Shown here piece after piece: positions 51,921 through 61,632 of a stretch of DNA of 64,000 nucleotides (positions within the stretch are counted from its first letter, which is position 1; each line of letters begins with the position of its first letter). The stretch is taken from assembly GCA_958422185.1 (NCBI GenBank), contig CATZNW010000001.1:1-64000 (forward strand), written 5' to 3'. A program made the translations under genes and the position numbers. Below the pieces are notes generated by a model. It was given only the letters and a program-made list of their open reading frames with translations, searched no databases and was not told the origin of the DNA. Source of the DNA: an uncultured Clostridium sp. GTDB taxonomy: Bacteria; Bacillota; Clostridia; Oscillospirales; Acutalibacteraceae.

Positions 51921-51960
51921 AAAAGGCACGCAGAGGTTGGAGATCTCTGCGTGCCTTTTA
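51921..51960. terminator. Bidirectional terminator between nitroreductase and eda
   Basis: A perfect 15-bp stem (51921-51935 with 51945-51959), nine-base loop and A/T tracts on both flanks. Serves both converging genes. Confidence 0.9.
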
Positions 51961-51979
51961 TTTGTTTTATATATTATTT

Positions 51980-52636
51980 TTATTTTGCCATTTCGGCTCT
52001 TGCCTCTTTTATGCGATCCACAAAAAGTTTTCCGGTTTCGGTGATCTTGTCATAATCTCCCGTTTTGGCGCCGGCAATAAGCGAAGAACCTGCTCCGCAG
52101 GCAAACGCGCCGGCTTTGATCCAGTCTTTAACATTATCAACGCTAACCCCGCCTGACGGCATCATTACCGCATTCGGGATCGGCCCGTGCATATCTTTAA
52201 TAAAAGCAGGGCCTGCGATATCGCCCGGGAATACTTTAAGAACATCCGCGCCGCACTCCATTGCCGCCATTGCCTCCGTAGGAGTATATATGCCGGGCAT
52301 GGACGGGATCCCGTAACGGTTACAGCACTTGACGGTTTCAGGATCGAAATACGGAGAAACAATATACTCCGCTCCCGAAAGAATCGCGATCCTTGCCGTA
52401 GCGGCATCAAGCACGGTACCTGCGCCGATAATAATCTCTCCGTTGTTGTACTTTGCCTTCATTTCCTCAATAAGCTTGTCAGCATGCGGAACGGTAAATG
52501 TAAGTTCAATTGCCGCAACTCCGCCCTTGATACATGCGTCTGTTATTTTTTCCGCCTCTTCAACAGAAGTAGCCCTTACGACCGCAACTATACCTACTTC
52601 GTGAATTTTGGCGAGCGTTTCAATTTTGTTTGCCAT
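51980..52636 (-). CDS. eda: 2-dehydro-3-deoxy-phosphogluconate (KDPG) aldolase
   Basis: Splits KDPG to pyruvate and glyceraldehyde-3-phosphate. 218 residues, TIM-barrel class I aldolase. Glu in AIELTFTVPHAD, the Schiff-base Lys in ADVLKVFPGDIAG (about residue 133) and the phosphate loop MPSGGVSVDNVKDWI are present. AGGAGG precedes the ATG. Last step of the glucuronate route encoded by uxaC-kdgK-eda and uxuA-SDR; 21 bases after kdgK. Confidence 0.95.
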   Translation of the reverse strand: MANKIETLAKIHEVGIVAVVRATSVEEAEKITDACIKGGVAAIELTFTVPHADKLIEEMKAKYNNGEIIIGAGTVLDAATARIAILSGAEYIVSPYFDPETVKCCNRYGIPSMPGIYTPTEAMAAMECGADVLKVFPGDIAGPAFIKDMHGPIPNAVMMPSGGVSVDNVKDWIKAGAFACGAGSSLIAGAKTGDYDKITETGKLFVDRIKEARAEMAK

Positions 52637-52657
52637 AGTTTATCCTCCTGTAATAAA

Positions 52658-53755
52658 TCACCTTTGCACTCTTGCCGTGCCGCCGTTTACCTTTGCCTCA
52701 ACCTCTTTGAGAGAAGCCATTGAAGTATCGCCGGGAGTTGTCATTGCAAGCGCGCCGTGCACTGCGCCGTAATTAACGGCTTTTTGCGCGTCTTCATAAG
52801 TCATAAGTCCGTAAATCAGACCGGAAGCGAAACTGTCTCCCCCGCCGACGCGGTCAAGGATCTCAAGTGCCGGAAACTCGATAGAGTGGTAGATCTCACC
52901 GTCCGCATAGCAAATGGCCTTCCACGAATTCACCGTTGCCGTGACCACTGTTCTCAGCGTTGTGGCGATCACCTTGAAATTAGGATAAGCCTTGCAGACA
53001 TCGCCGAGCATTTTCACATATCCGTCCATATTAAGTTCTTTAAGATCGGCATCATTACCCTCTACCTCAAATCCGAGGCAGGCGGTAAAATCTTCTTCGT
53101 TGCCTATCATAACGTCAACATATTTTGCAAGTTCTTTATTTACTTCCTGCGCTTTCTTGACGCCGCCGATATCATTCCAGAGAGACGGGCGGTAGTTCAG
53201 ATCATATGAAACGACTGTTCCGTACTTCTTTGCAGCTTTAACAGCTTCAATCACGACCGCGGCAGAATTTTCAGAAAGGGCAGCATAAATGCCGCCTGTA
53301 TGGAGCCAGCGGACGCCGAGTTCACCAAATATATGATCCCAGTCGATCTCTCCGGGTTTAAGCTGGCTGATAGCGGTATGGCCTCTGTCCGAAGTGCCGA
53401 CCGCACCGCGGATACCAAAGCCGCGTTCCGTAAAATTGATGCCGTTTCTTGTTGTTCTGCCTATCCCGTCATACTTTACCCATTTGATAAGGGAGGTATC
53501 CACACCGCCCTGAAGGATAAGATCTTCAAGCAGATATCCGACTTCATTTTCCGCAAAAGCGGTTACAACGCCTGTTTTCATACCAAAACAGCGTCTGAGG
53601 CCGCGGGCAACGTTGTATTCTCCGCCGCCCTCCCACGCTCTGAATGAACGTGCGGTTTTGATCCTTCCCTCGCCCGGGTCAAGGCGCAGCATGATCTCAC
53701 CCAGCGAGATCTCATCAAACATGCATTCTTCTTTGGGTCTTAAATTAAGATTCAT
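52658..53755 (-). CDS. kdgK: PfkB-family 2-keto-3-deoxygluconate kinase
   Basis: Phosphorylates KDG to KDPG. 365 residues: ribokinase-fold start EISLGEIMLRLDPGEGRIK, substrate segment WEGGGEYNVARGLRRCFG and the anion-hole/catalytic motif RVGGGDSFASGLIYGLM (catalytic Asp). The ATG at 53755 follows GGAGG closely; a start at 53782 overlaps uxaC. The substrate is assigned from the gene neighbourhood (uxaC upstream, eda downstream) rather than from specific residues. Confidence 0.9.
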   Translation of the reverse strand: MNLNLRPKEECMFDEISLGEIMLRLDPGEGRIKTARSFRAWEGGGEYNVARGLRRCFGMKTGVVTAFAENEVGYLLEDLILQGGVDTSLIKWVKYDGIGRTTRNGINFTERGFGIRGAVGTSDRGHTAISQLKPGEIDWDHIFGELGVRWLHTGGIYAALSENSAAVVIEAVKAAKKYGTVVSYDLNYRPSLWNDIGGVKKAQEVNKELAKYVDVMIGNEEDFTACLGFEVEGNDADLKELNMDGYVKMLGDVCKAYPNFKVIATTLRTVVTATVNSWKAICYADGEIYHSIEFPALEILDRVGGGDSFASGLIYGLMTYEDAQKAVNYGAVHGALAMTTPGDTSMASLKEVEAKVNGGTARVQR

Positions 53756-53768
53756 AAGTACCTCCGTA

Positions 53769-55157
53769 TTATTCAAAATCAAAGTATTTTACAGCATTAT
53801 TATAAGATATGCCGCAAACGATCTCTCTAAGCATCTTTTCATCGTTTGCATACCAGCCGTCCTCTACCCATCTGCCGATAAGACGGCACAGGATCCTTCT
53901 GAAATACTCATGCCTTGCGTATGAGGTAAAGGAGCGGGAATCCGTTTCCATGCCAATGAATTTTCCGAGGATCCCAAGATTTGCAAGTGTTTTGAGCTGA
54001 TCCGTCATACCGTCCATAGTATCAAGGAACCACCATGCGGGACCGAACTGAATTTTCGATTCCGCTTCGCTGCCCTGGAAATTGCCCAGCATAGTCGCAA
54101 GAACTATATTATCCTTGCTGTTCAGGTTAAAGAGCACTGTTTTCGGAAGTTTGCCTTTAACTTCAAGCGAATCCAGAAATCGGCTCAGAGTATATGCAGT
54201 CTGATCATCCCCTACGGAATCGAATCCGGTATCAGGGCCCAGAAGCTTAAACATGGCAGTGTTGTTGTTGCGCATAGCGCCGAGATGTATCTCCATAGCC
54301 CAGCCAAGCTCGTGATATTTTTCGCCCAAAGCAGTCATTACGGCGGTTTTATAAGCGTCGCTCTCTTTTTTTGTGACTTTGCCGCCGTTCATTGCTTTCT
54401 GAAAAGCGGATTCAATGTCGGCTTCACAGGCGGGTTCATAGGGCATATAATCAAAAGCATGATCTGAAACACGGCAGCCGTGCTCGTAAAAATAATCTAT
54501 TCTTTTAAGCAGGGCGGTGATCACGTCCTTATAGGTATGGATGTGCATTTCCGCCGCTTTGGAAAGGGAGTTTAGATAATCAGCAAAGCCGTTTTTTTCT
54601 ATCGAAAGCGCCTTATCCGGTCTGAATCCGGGAAGTACACGGCAAGCAAAGTCCTCTTTTGCAAGCAGGGTGTGATATTCAAGGCTGTCTGCCGGGTCAT
54701 CGGTTGTGCATACTATCTTAACGTTTGAATTTTTAATAAGACTCTGCGGCCTGAAATCGCCGTTTTTGATCTGTGTGTTGGCACGGTCATAAATATCATC
54801 CGCCGTTTCGGCAGAAAGCGGCGTATCAATACCGAAATATCTCTGCAGCTCAAGATGCGCCCAATGATAAAGCGGGTTGCCGATCGCATACTGCAGTGTG
54901 TAGGCAAATTTCTCAAACTTTTCACGGCCGTTTTTCGATCCTGTGCAGTATTGCTCATCCACACCGCATGAGCGCATTGCACGCCACTTATAATGATCTC
55001 CGGAAAGCCAAAGTTCCGATATATCCGCAGGGGTTTTATTTTCATATATCTCCCTTGGACTCAAATGACAGTGATAGTCGCAAACCGGCATATCCGCGCA
55101 GTAATCAAAAAACAATTTCTTTGCTGTATTGGTATCCAGCAGAAAGTTCTTATCCAT
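53769..55157 (-). CDS. uxaC: Glucuronate/uronate isomerase
   Basis: Converts D-glucuronate to D-fructuronate (and galacturonate to tagaturonate). 462 residues; amidohydrolase-like TIM barrel with DYHCHLSPREIYENK at the N-terminus (metal His pair), CTTDDPADSLEYH and EIHLGAMRNNNTAMF further on, and ETDSRSFTSYARHEYFRRIL near the C-terminus. The ATG at 55157 is taken as start; a TTG 12 bases upstream has a slightly better GGCGAT spacing. First gene of the uxaC-kdgK-eda transcript. No uronate transporter or regulator is adjacent. Confidence 0.95.
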   Translation of the reverse strand: MDKNFLLDTNTAKKLFFDYCADMPVCDYHCHLSPREIYENKTPADISELWLSGDHYKWRAMRSCGVDEQYCTGSKNGREKFEKFAYTLQYAIGNPLYHWAHLELQRYFGIDTPLSAETADDIYDRANTQIKNGDFRPQSLIKNSNVKIVCTTDDPADSLEYHTLLAKEDFACRVLPGFRPDKALSIEKNGFADYLNSLSKAAEMHIHTYKDVITALLKRIDYFYEHGCRVSDHAFDYMPYEPACEADIESAFQKAMNGGKVTKKESDAYKTAVMTALGEKYHELGWAMEIHLGAMRNNNTAMFKLLGPDTGFDSVGDDQTAYTLSRFLDSLEVKGKLPKTVLFNLNSKDNIVLATMLGNFQGSEAESKIQFGPAWWFLDTMDGMTDQLKTLANLGILGKFIGMETDSRSFTSYARHEYFRRILCRLIGRWVEDGWYANDEKMLREIVCGISYNNAVKYFDFE

Positions 55158-55330
55158 AAATTTTTCCAATATATCGCCTTCCGAACATCATAAAATTCAC
55201 AGTCTTATTATATACTTTACTTTGTGCCATTTCAAGCGGTATCTTCATATAATAAAATTAAATTATTGAATAATTACGGCATTGCTGATATAATAAATTC
55301 GTATAAATTGACAAAACAAAGGGTGATTAT

Positions 55331-55924
55331 GTGAATATCTGTATTTTCGGCGCTTCGAGCGATATTATAGATGAAAAATACTCCAAAGCGGCTTATAACC
55401 TTGCCGCCGAAATGGCAAAGCGCGGTCACGGCCTTATCTTCGGTGGCGGCGGAAAGGGCGTTATGGGCGCCACGGCCCGAGCAGTTTATGACAACGGGGG
55501 ATTCATATACGGCGTTGCGCCCGAATTTATGAGCGAATACAATGTGTTTTTTGAAAACTGCACAAAATTCAAGCACACAAAAACCATGGCCGAAAGAAAG
55601 ACCTTTATGGAGGAAAATGCGGACGCGTTTATCATTGCACCCGGCGGGATAGGCACTTATGAGGAATTCTTTGAGGTATACACTTTAAAACAGCTCGGAC
55701 GCCACAGCAAAGCCATAGCAATTTTCAACCCCTTTGGGTATTACGACAAAATGCTGGATATGCTTAAATACGCCGTTAGTGAAAATTTCATGACCACTGA
55801 TTCCCTTGACCTGATAAGCGTATTTGACAACGCAAACGCCCTGCTTGATTATATTGAGAATTATACCGGAAGGTCAGTAGACGTACAGAAATTAAGATAT
55901 GACCTGAAAACGGACGACGAATAA
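55331..55924 (+). CDS. LOG-family protein (TIGR00730 Rossmann fold)
   Basis: A 197-residue protein with the LOG-family motifs GGGGKGVMGATARAV and PGGIGTYEEFFEVYT (the PGGxGTxxE nucleotide/substrate signature). Plant and bacterial LOG proteins hydrolyse cytokinin nucleotides or other nucleoside monophosphates; many bacterial copies act as general nucleotide hydrolases. GTG start after GGGTGATT. It diverges from uxaC and stands between the two halves of the uronate route, with its own terminator. Confidence 0.92.
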   Translation: MNICIFGASSDIIDEKYSKAAYNLAAEMAKRGHGLIFGGGGKGVMGATARAVYDNGGFIYGVAPEFMSEYNVFFENCTKFKHTKTMAERKTFMEENADAFIIAPGGIGTYEEFFEVYTLKQLGRHSKAIAIFNPFGYYDKMLDMLKYAVSENFMTTDSLDLISVFDNANALLDYIENYTGRSVDVQKLRYDLKTDDE

Positions 55925-55973
55925 AACAGGCAGTATTTTTCCACGTTTGGCATCTGTTTTAGAGCAAAAAATT

Positions 55974-56004
55974 ACGGAGCGGATTTTATTCCGCTCCGTT
56001 TTTA
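55974..56004 (+). terminator. Intrinsic terminator after LOG-family gene
   Basis: Stem ACGGAGCGGA/TCCGCTCCGT with ATTTTAT-type loop and five T residues; the stem can also stop the convergent minus-strand DUF2207 transcript. Confidence 0.85.
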
Positions 56005-56020
56005 ATTGATATTCATCCGT

Positions 56021-57709
56021 TTACCAGCTGCCGCCGCCTCCGCCGCCCGAGCCGCCGCCCGCAAACCCGCCGCCTCCGCCGGATGAAGTCTGCGGAGCGG
56101 AAGTCATAGCCTGGGAAGCACTGTGCATCGTGCTGCTCATAAAATGCCACATCATATAGGTGTTGAACGGACCGGAACCGTAATACCATTCCGGAGGTTC
56201 TACGGCTATATCCTCAAATTTCTTTACCCACGCATCGCTGACGCCCAGCACATACGCATAAGGCAGAATATTATAAAAATATTTTGGATCATCAAACACA
56301 AGTTTTTCAAGCCGGTCTTTTTCCGCCGTTTCCAGGAACATTTTAAAGCCTTCGATTTTTTGCAGTATCTCATGGCCTGCGTCCGTTCTTTTCCTTACGA
56401 AGAAGGAGAGAATGAATGCTGCAATAAGGAGAACGATTCCCGCAATAAAAGCGGCATATCTGTCACCTGTGCCGAAAGTCCGGTTAAATAAGAAAATATC
56501 CGCAACAAGACCGGCAGCCACGATACCCCAGCATATAACACGCATTATAAGCGACTTATTTGAAAACACTTTTTTTCTGTTTTCCATAGTATTGTAATTA
56601 GCCGCTATCTCATTCAGATGCTTATAGAAAACATTTTCCAGATCGTCATTGGTTATACGGTTTTTGCCGCTTTCAAACAAGCCGTCAAAAAAGATCTTTT
56701 TGTTAATATCCGGGCCGTTATATGTTTTTCTGCGTTCTATAACATAGTCCGCGCCGTCATAATACTCGCTGCTCTTGGTCTCATTTATTGCGATATATCC
56801 TTCGTTTGCAAGTTCTATCAACAGCGGCACCATATCCTCATTTGACAGCATGCCTTTATACCAGTATGCCACGTCCGTGCAGTTCATGCCCTCAGGCGGA
56901 TAGAATTCAACGACTTTAACGATCTTTTTATCCTTGCCGAATCTGCGCCATATAACCGCCACAATAATAAGGCAAACGGCAGGAATAACTACCATCGCGC
57001 AAAGCTTTGCGATATGCGCCGCAGTATCAAAATAGAAATATCCTTCCGGCAGTTCAAGTCTGACGGTAAACGCCTCATACGGTCCCAGTTCACGCGTAAG
57101 TCTGCCGCTTATTTCCAGATCGTTTACATAATATTCAATGCTGCTTGTTCCGGCAAAGCCATAGCTTCCGGCGGAAAAACCTAACATATCCTCATTGAAA
57201 TCCTTTGGCATCGTTATGCTGAAAGTAACATTGCCAATATATGTATCCCAGCCGGATCCGATGATATTATAATACAGTTCATCGGATCCGTCCATAACAT
57301 CCCGGCCCAAAGCATAATTATATGAAATCGTGTAATGGTGATCTCCTGTCAGCGTTTCATCTTCATCACCGATCTGCAAAACCAGCTGGGAATTTTCCGT
57401 TGAATCAGAATACGGATCACTGCACCTGATATTATTTACCTTTGCGCGCGTGACGGCTGTTGACCCGTCCGCCCGTTCAACAGTATTTCTAAGCGGAATA
57501 TATCTGTAGATCCCATGGCGGGCCTCGTTAAAATGAACGTCAATATTTTCCGTTACCCTTAAAACATTATCCTCTGCAACATCAACGGAAACATCATAGG
57601 AAGTAATATAATAAGGCTCGTACGGGTGATCGGCACCGGACACGGTAAACGAACACACAAGCACCGTGACCGCCGCAATCACCGGCAATAATTTTTTCAA
57701 AAGCTTCAT
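56021..57709 (-). CDS. DUF2207 membrane protein with glycine-rich tail
   Basis: A 562-residue exported membrane protein. Signal peptide (LLPVIAAVTVLVCSFTVSGA), a large outer beta domain (residues about 25-240: YEPYYITSYDVSVDVAEDN, HGIYRYIPL), a membrane helix around 250 and two near 405-455, with the cytoplasmic part between. The end is GGGGGFAGGGSGGGGGGSW, the Gly/Ser/Trp-type tail typical of DUF2207 proteins. Function unknown; usually paired with LemA, as here: the LemA gene overlaps its start codon. Confidence 0.92.
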   Translation of the reverse strand: MKLLKKLLPVIAAVTVLVCSFTVSGADHPYEPYYITSYDVSVDVAEDNVLRVTENIDVHFNEARHGIYRYIPLRNTVERADGSTAVTRAKVNNIRCSDPYSDSTENSQLVLQIGDEDETLTGDHHYTISYNYALGRDVMDGSDELYYNIIGSGWDTYIGNVTFSITMPKDFNEDMLGFSAGSYGFAGTSSIEYYVNDLEISGRLTRELGPYEAFTVRLELPEGYFYFDTAAHIAKLCAMVVIPAVCLIIVAVIWRRFGKDKKIVKVVEFYPPEGMNCTDVAYWYKGMLSNEDMVPLLIELANEGYIAINETKSSEYYDGADYVIERRKTYNGPDINKKIFFDGLFESGKNRITNDDLENVFYKHLNEIAANYNTMENRKKVFSNKSLIMRVICWGIVAAGLVADIFLFNRTFGTGDRYAAFIAGIVLLIAAFILSFFVRKRTDAGHEILQKIEGFKMFLETAEKDRLEKLVFDDPKYFYNILPYAYVLGVSDAWVKKFEDIAVEPPEWYYGSGPFNTYMMWHFMSSTMHSASQAMTSAPQTSSGGGGGFAGGGSGGGGGGSW

Positions 57710-58287
57710 TAAAACTCTACCTTTACAGCCTCTTTTTCCTCTTCATTTTCAATAGCAAACATCTGTTTTTTACCGAATCTGAACATTTGGGCAATTATAT
57801 TTGAAGGAAACATTTCAATTTTATTGTTATAGCCCTTAACAACCGCATTATAGTATTTTCTTGCATTTGCAATATCCTCTTCCGTTCTCTGAAGCTGATT
57901 GTGAAGATCAAGAAAATTCTGGTTTGCTTTAAGATCCGGATACTGCTCTGCAAGAATATTAAAGCCTGCAAGGCTCCTTGAAAGCTCGGTATTCGCCTGC
58001 ATTTTCTGCTCTGTGCTCATACTGTTATAGTTTCCGTTCCTTGCGGAGATAACATTGTGTAAAGTCTCTGCCTCGTGTTTTGCATAACCCTTTACGCTTT
58101 CCACTATATTTGGTATCAGATCCCATCTTTTTTTGAGATAAACGTCCATGGTGGCAAACGCTTCCTCAACAGTATTTCTGAGATTTATAAGCGAATTGTA
58201 CGTTGCGCCGATATAAATACCCAAAACAACAAGGATCAAAATGATCACAGCGGCAATTATTACTGCCGCGATCGTGCCTGCACTCAT
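57709..58287 (-). CDS. LemA-family protein
   Basis: A 192-residue protein. One N-terminal membrane helix (IAAVIIAAVIILILVVLGIY) and an outside helical-hairpin domain with the LemA landmarks LRNTVEEAFATMDVYLKKRWDL split as VEEAFATMDVYLKKR, NIVESVKGYAKHE and FNILAEQYPDLKANQNFLDL. Function not defined in the family. The ATG at 58287 is seven bases from GGAGG; the ATG six bases earlier is too close. Translationally overlaps the DUF2207 gene by one base. Confidence 0.93.
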   Translation of the reverse strand: MSAGTIAAVIIAAVIILILVVLGIYIGATYNSLINLRNTVEEAFATMDVYLKKRWDLIPNIVESVKGYAKHEAETLHNVISARNGNYNSMSTEQKMQANTELSRSLAGFNILAEQYPDLKANQNFLDLHNQLQRTEEDIANARKYYNAVVKGYNNKIEMFPSNIIAQMFRFGKKQMFAIENEEEKEAVKVEF

Positions 58288-58372
58288 AATCATTCCTCCG
58301 TTTCTATGATTTCAATTTTACTTTACCATACAAAAACATTATATGCAAGACTATTCTTTTTCCAGATATAAA

Positions 58373-58404
58373 GAAAAGACGGCAATGCATGCGCAGTGCC
58401 GTCC
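58373..58404 (-). terminator. Intrinsic terminator after the SDR gene
   Basis: On the minus strand GACGGCA/TGCCGTC with a 12-base inner region, followed by TTTTC. Confidence 0.75.
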
Positions 58405-58417
58405 GTTATTGATACGC

Positions 58418-59266
58418 CTATACTCCTGAATAGGCGTTGAAACCGCCGTCTACAGGAATGCTGACGCCTGTAATAAAACCGCTGTAAGCCTCATCGCACA
58501 GAAAAAGCAACGTGCCGTCCAGTTCCTCCGGCTCACCGAAGCGTTTCATGGGCGTTGCCGCAAGGATCTTGCCGGTGCGCTCGGTAGGAGTGCCGTCCTC
58601 GTTCCAGAGCAGGGTCTTATTCTGCTTTGTTGAAAAGAACCCAGGAGCAATGGCGTTTACACGGATACCCATAGGCGCAAAATGGACCGCCATCCATTCC
58701 GTAAAATTCTTTACCGCAGCCTTTGCCGCCGAATAAGCGGGTATTCTTGTAAGCGGCCTGTACGCGTTCATTGAAGTTATCATAACGATGCAGGAATGCT
58801 TTTTTTCAACCATATCGCGCGCAAACACCTGAGTAGGGATAAGCGTGCCCAGGAAATTAAGGTTGAAAACAAAACTTATACCGCTTGGATCAAGATCAAA
58901 AAAGGTCTTAATATTTTCATCTTTTTGAACCAGATCGATTTTTTCAAGCGTATCCTTTGTAGTAGTGCCCTTTGGATTGTTTCCGCCGGCACCGTTTAAG
59001 AGGATATCGCATGTGCCGAGAAGCTCCGTTACCTCATCCCTTGCATGCTGCATGGACTCCAGTTCAAGCACATTGCATCCGACTGCAATAGCCTCTCCGC
59101 CGCCTGCAATGATCTCATCTGCACATTTTTGAGCCGCTTCTTTATTAAGATCGAGAACGGCAACCTTGCAGCCCTGAGCCGCAAGTGTTTTCGCAAAGGC
59201 GCCGCAAAGCACTCCGCCGCCGCCTGTTACAACTGCCACTCTGCCTTTTAGATTCTCGTGAGTCAT
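58418..59266 (-). CDS. SDR-family D-mannonate oxidoreductase (fructuronate reductase)
   Basis: A 282-residue short-chain dehydrogenase. Cofactor loop VVTGGGGVLCGAFAKTLA, GAGGNNP (N-A-G equivalent), active-site Ser in MITSMNAY region, and Tyr-Lys in YSAAKAAVKNF; PGFF follows. Its position 18 bases after uxuA identifies it as the reductase that interconverts D-fructuronate and D-mannonate, replacing the longer UxuB of enteric bacteria. The substrate assignment is from context. AGGA precedes the ATG. Confidence 0.88.
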   Translation of the reverse strand: MTHENLKGRVAVVTGGGGVLCGAFAKTLAAQGCKVAVLDLNKEAAQKCADEIIAGGGEAIAVGCNVLELESMQHARDEVTELLGTCDILLNGAGGNNPKGTTTKDTLEKIDLVQKDENIKTFFDLDPSGISFVFNLNFLGTLIPTQVFARDMVEKKHSCIVMITSMNAYRPLTRIPAYSAAKAAVKNFTEWMAVHFAPMGIRVNAIAPGFFSTKQNKTLLWNEDGTPTERTGKILAATPMKRFGEPEELDGTLLFLCDEAYSGFITGVSIPVDGGFNAYSGV

Positions 59267-59284
59267 TTGAATTATCCTTCTTTC

Positions 59285-60370
59285 TTAAGATTCAATCTTT
59301 TCTCTTCTGATTTTTTCTACTGCTTCCCACAGACCGTTCAAATAACAGACTCCGAGCGCACGGTCATAAAGACCGTAGCCGGGCCTTGCCACCTCTCCCC
59401 AGATCATTCTGCCGTGGTCGGGGCGCACATAGCCGTTAAATCCGATCTCCTGAAGCGCTTTTACGATCTCATACATATCAAGTGAGCCGGAGGCGCTTTC
59501 GTGAGCGGTCTCGTTAAACCATTTATCGTTTATGGAAACATTGCGCAGATGCGCAAAATAGATCCTTTCCCCTATCTCCGGGGTACGGATGATCTCCGGA
59601 ATATCATTTCTAGGGCTTGCACCGAGAGAACCTGTGCAAAGAGTGATTCCGTTATATTTGCTTGGCACCATTCTTACAAGCTTTAAAAGCGCATCCTTAC
59701 CGGTTATGATTCTCGGCAAGCCAAAGATTCCCCACGGCGGATCATCCGGGTGGATCGCCATTTTGACATCGCATTCCTCGCAGACAGGCATAATCGCCTC
59801 AAGAAAATATTTAAGGTTGCGCCAAAGATCTTCTTCCGTTATACCCCTGTATTTTTCAAACAGTTCTTTTATCTCGCCCATTCTTTCCGGTTCCCAGCCG
59901 GGCATAGCGTAACCGTTTGAATGGTCGTCTATCTCGCGGAACATATCCTCCGGCGATTTGCCTTCTACCTGCTTGCCGTCATAGGAAAGGCAGGTAGAGC
60001 CGTCCGGCAGGGGCATATAAAGGTCCGTGCGCGTCCAGTCGAAAACAGGCATAAAATTATAACATACACATTTTACACCCACCTTCGCAAGATTCCTTAT
60101 TGAAGTTTTATAATTTTCTATGAGCTTTTCGCGTGTCGGAAGACCAAGTTTTATATCTTCGTGCACGTTTACGCTTTCTATGCACTCCATAGTAAGTCCG
60201 GCGGCTGTGATCTCATCATACATCGCGCGAACTCTCTCCTCGCTCCATACCTCGCCCGCAGGCAGGTCGTGCAGAGCAGGAACAACGCCGGTCACATTCG
60301 GAATCTGTTTTATCTGTTCAAGAGAAACCGTATCCAGCGTATTGCCGAACCAGCGGAAAGTCATCTGCAT
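59285..60370 (-). CDS. uxuA: Mannonate dehydratase
   Basis: Dehydrates D-mannonate to 2-keto-3-deoxygluconate. 361 residues; TIM-barrel with the start MTFRWFGNTLDTVSLEQIKQIP in two pieces (MTFRWFG; TVSLEQIKQIPNVTGVV), CYNFMPVFDWTRTDL, DVKMAIHPDDPPWGIFGLPR (metal ligands), LCTGSLGASPRND and VRPDHGRMIWGE near the end. The ATG at 60370 is seven bases from AAGGAGG; the ATG at 60376 is too close to it. First gene of the uxuA-SDR pair. Confidence 0.95.
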   Translation of the reverse strand: MQMTFRWFGNTLDTVSLEQIKQIPNVTGVVPALHDLPAGEVWSEERVRAMYDEITAAGLTMECIESVNVHEDIKLGLPTREKLIENYKTSIRNLAKVGVKCVCYNFMPVFDWTRTDLYMPLPDGSTCLSYDGKQVEGKSPEDMFREIDDHSNGYAMPGWEPERMGEIKELFEKYRGITEEDLWRNLKYFLEAIMPVCEECDVKMAIHPDDPPWGIFGLPRIITGKDALLKLVRMVPSKYNGITLCTGSLGASPRNDIPEIIRTPEIGERIYFAHLRNVSINDKWFNETAHESASGSLDMYEIVKALQEIGFNGYVRPDHGRMIWGEVARPGYGLYDRALGVCYLNGLWEAVEKIRREKIES

Positions 60371-60429
60371 AGTCATGCCTCCTTATTTCCATTCTTTTTA
60401 TCACATTTTAACACACATTACAAAGTGTT

Positions 60430-61632
60430 TCAAGAATTATCATTATCCTGATCCGAAAAAGTGATCTCGCGCTCCTCACCGATATCCTCAAGCAGTGAAT
60501 AATCAACCGTATATTCGATCCCGCTTTCGGTTATATTTTCATTTTCATTTTTTCCGATTATCTCGCAACCGGAAAGTTCCTCCTGTTCCCTTGCCGCCAA
60601 TTCCGTTTTGGCTGCGGCGCGCAGTTCTTCATCCGTAATACTTCGTTTTGTATCCGTATAGCCGCGGCGGATCTCGGTATAAATTCCGATCGGCAGGCGA
60701 AAATCGTTTAAAACAAGATATTTTTTTTGAAAATCCGAAACTGTGTTTTCCTCTTTTTTGCTGATGGAAAGCGGGATCTCCAGTCCGAAAAAATAAAGCG
60801 TTTTATACTGTTTTTCACTGGTAAACACTTTTTCGCTCTGCTGGCGCGGAATATTAACCGTGATCTTATGATCCGTTTTGGCAATCACACTGCCGTGCGC
60901 CCTTGCAAAATGATTTTTCTGCGGATTTGAATATTCATCCGCCTCATATACGCCGGATATCAGAAGGTCACCCGTCGTAACAGCATCCCCGGCTTTAATG
61001 GCGGGCCAGCCGCCTAGGGCTGTGACCTTGACGATAACGCCGTCCTTTTTCGCGGTGACATTTGTAATTTTATTATTGTTTTCGATTTCCGGCTTCGGCG
61101 TAGTTTCCCGTATTTCGACCTGGGCAAGACATCCGAGACGGTTGATGGAGATCCACGCAACGCTCTCAAAATCAGCCATAACGGCAAATTCCAGATTTTC
61201 TTTATCCGTTTCAGACCACCGAACACCGGTTTTGAATCCGTTTTGGGCAAGATAATCCACTATTTTGGAGGTTTCAAGCGTATGATTGCCTACAACCGTT
61301 ATATTCCAGATAAATCCGCCCATAAAGGAAACAAAAAGCACAAAAAACAGCATTCCGCAAAACACGCCCCACCTGCCCTTGAGCGGATGCAAAATAAACG
61401 GCAGACCGCATTTTTTTAATATTTTTACTCTTCCGCCGGATCCGAGCGCGATACGGTGGAGCTTTTTATATGCGCTTATACTGCATCTGGCGGTAATGGC
61501 CCCGTTTTTCGCCTCGATGTTCTTTATGTTTATCTTCTCATGGTAACAGCGGTTTATGAACCCGTCCGTAAAACCGCCCGAAAAACGGAATATAACATAC
61601 CCGAAAAACCAGTTGATAAATCTAATCAGCAT
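60430..61632 (-). CDS. yqfD: Sporulation protein YqfD
   Basis: A 400-residue sporulation protein with one membrane segment (WGVFCGMLFFVLFVSFMGGFI, 21 residues, about 88-108). N-terminal NINIKNIEAKNGAITARCSIS-type region is soluble (KINIKNIEAKNGAIT), and the outer part begins WNITVVGNHTLETSKIVDYL, as in the POTRA-like region of SpoIIE-linked YqfD. Ends in a Glu/Asn-rich tail. The neighbouring yqfC on the same strand overlaps its start by 11 bases. Expected in mother-cell sporulation; not essential in all relatives. Confidence 0.93.
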   Translation of the reverse strand: MLIRFINWFFGYVIFRFSGGFTDGFINRCYHEKINIKNIEAKNGAITARCSISAYKKLHRIALGSGGRVKILKKCGLPFILHPLKGRWGVFCGMLFFVLFVSFMGGFIWNITVVGNHTLETSKIVDYLAQNGFKTGVRWSETDKENLEFAVMADFESVAWISINRLGCLAQVEIRETTPKPEIENNNKITNVTAKKDGVIVKVTALGGWPAIKAGDAVTTGDLLISGVYEADEYSNPQKNHFARAHGSVIAKTDHKITVNIPRQQSEKVFTSEKQYKTLYFFGLEIPLSISKKEENTVSDFQKKYLVLNDFRLPIGIYTEIRRGYTDTKRSITDEELRAAAKTELAAREQEELSGCEIIGKNENENITESGIEYTVDYSLLEDIGEEREITFSDQDNDNS

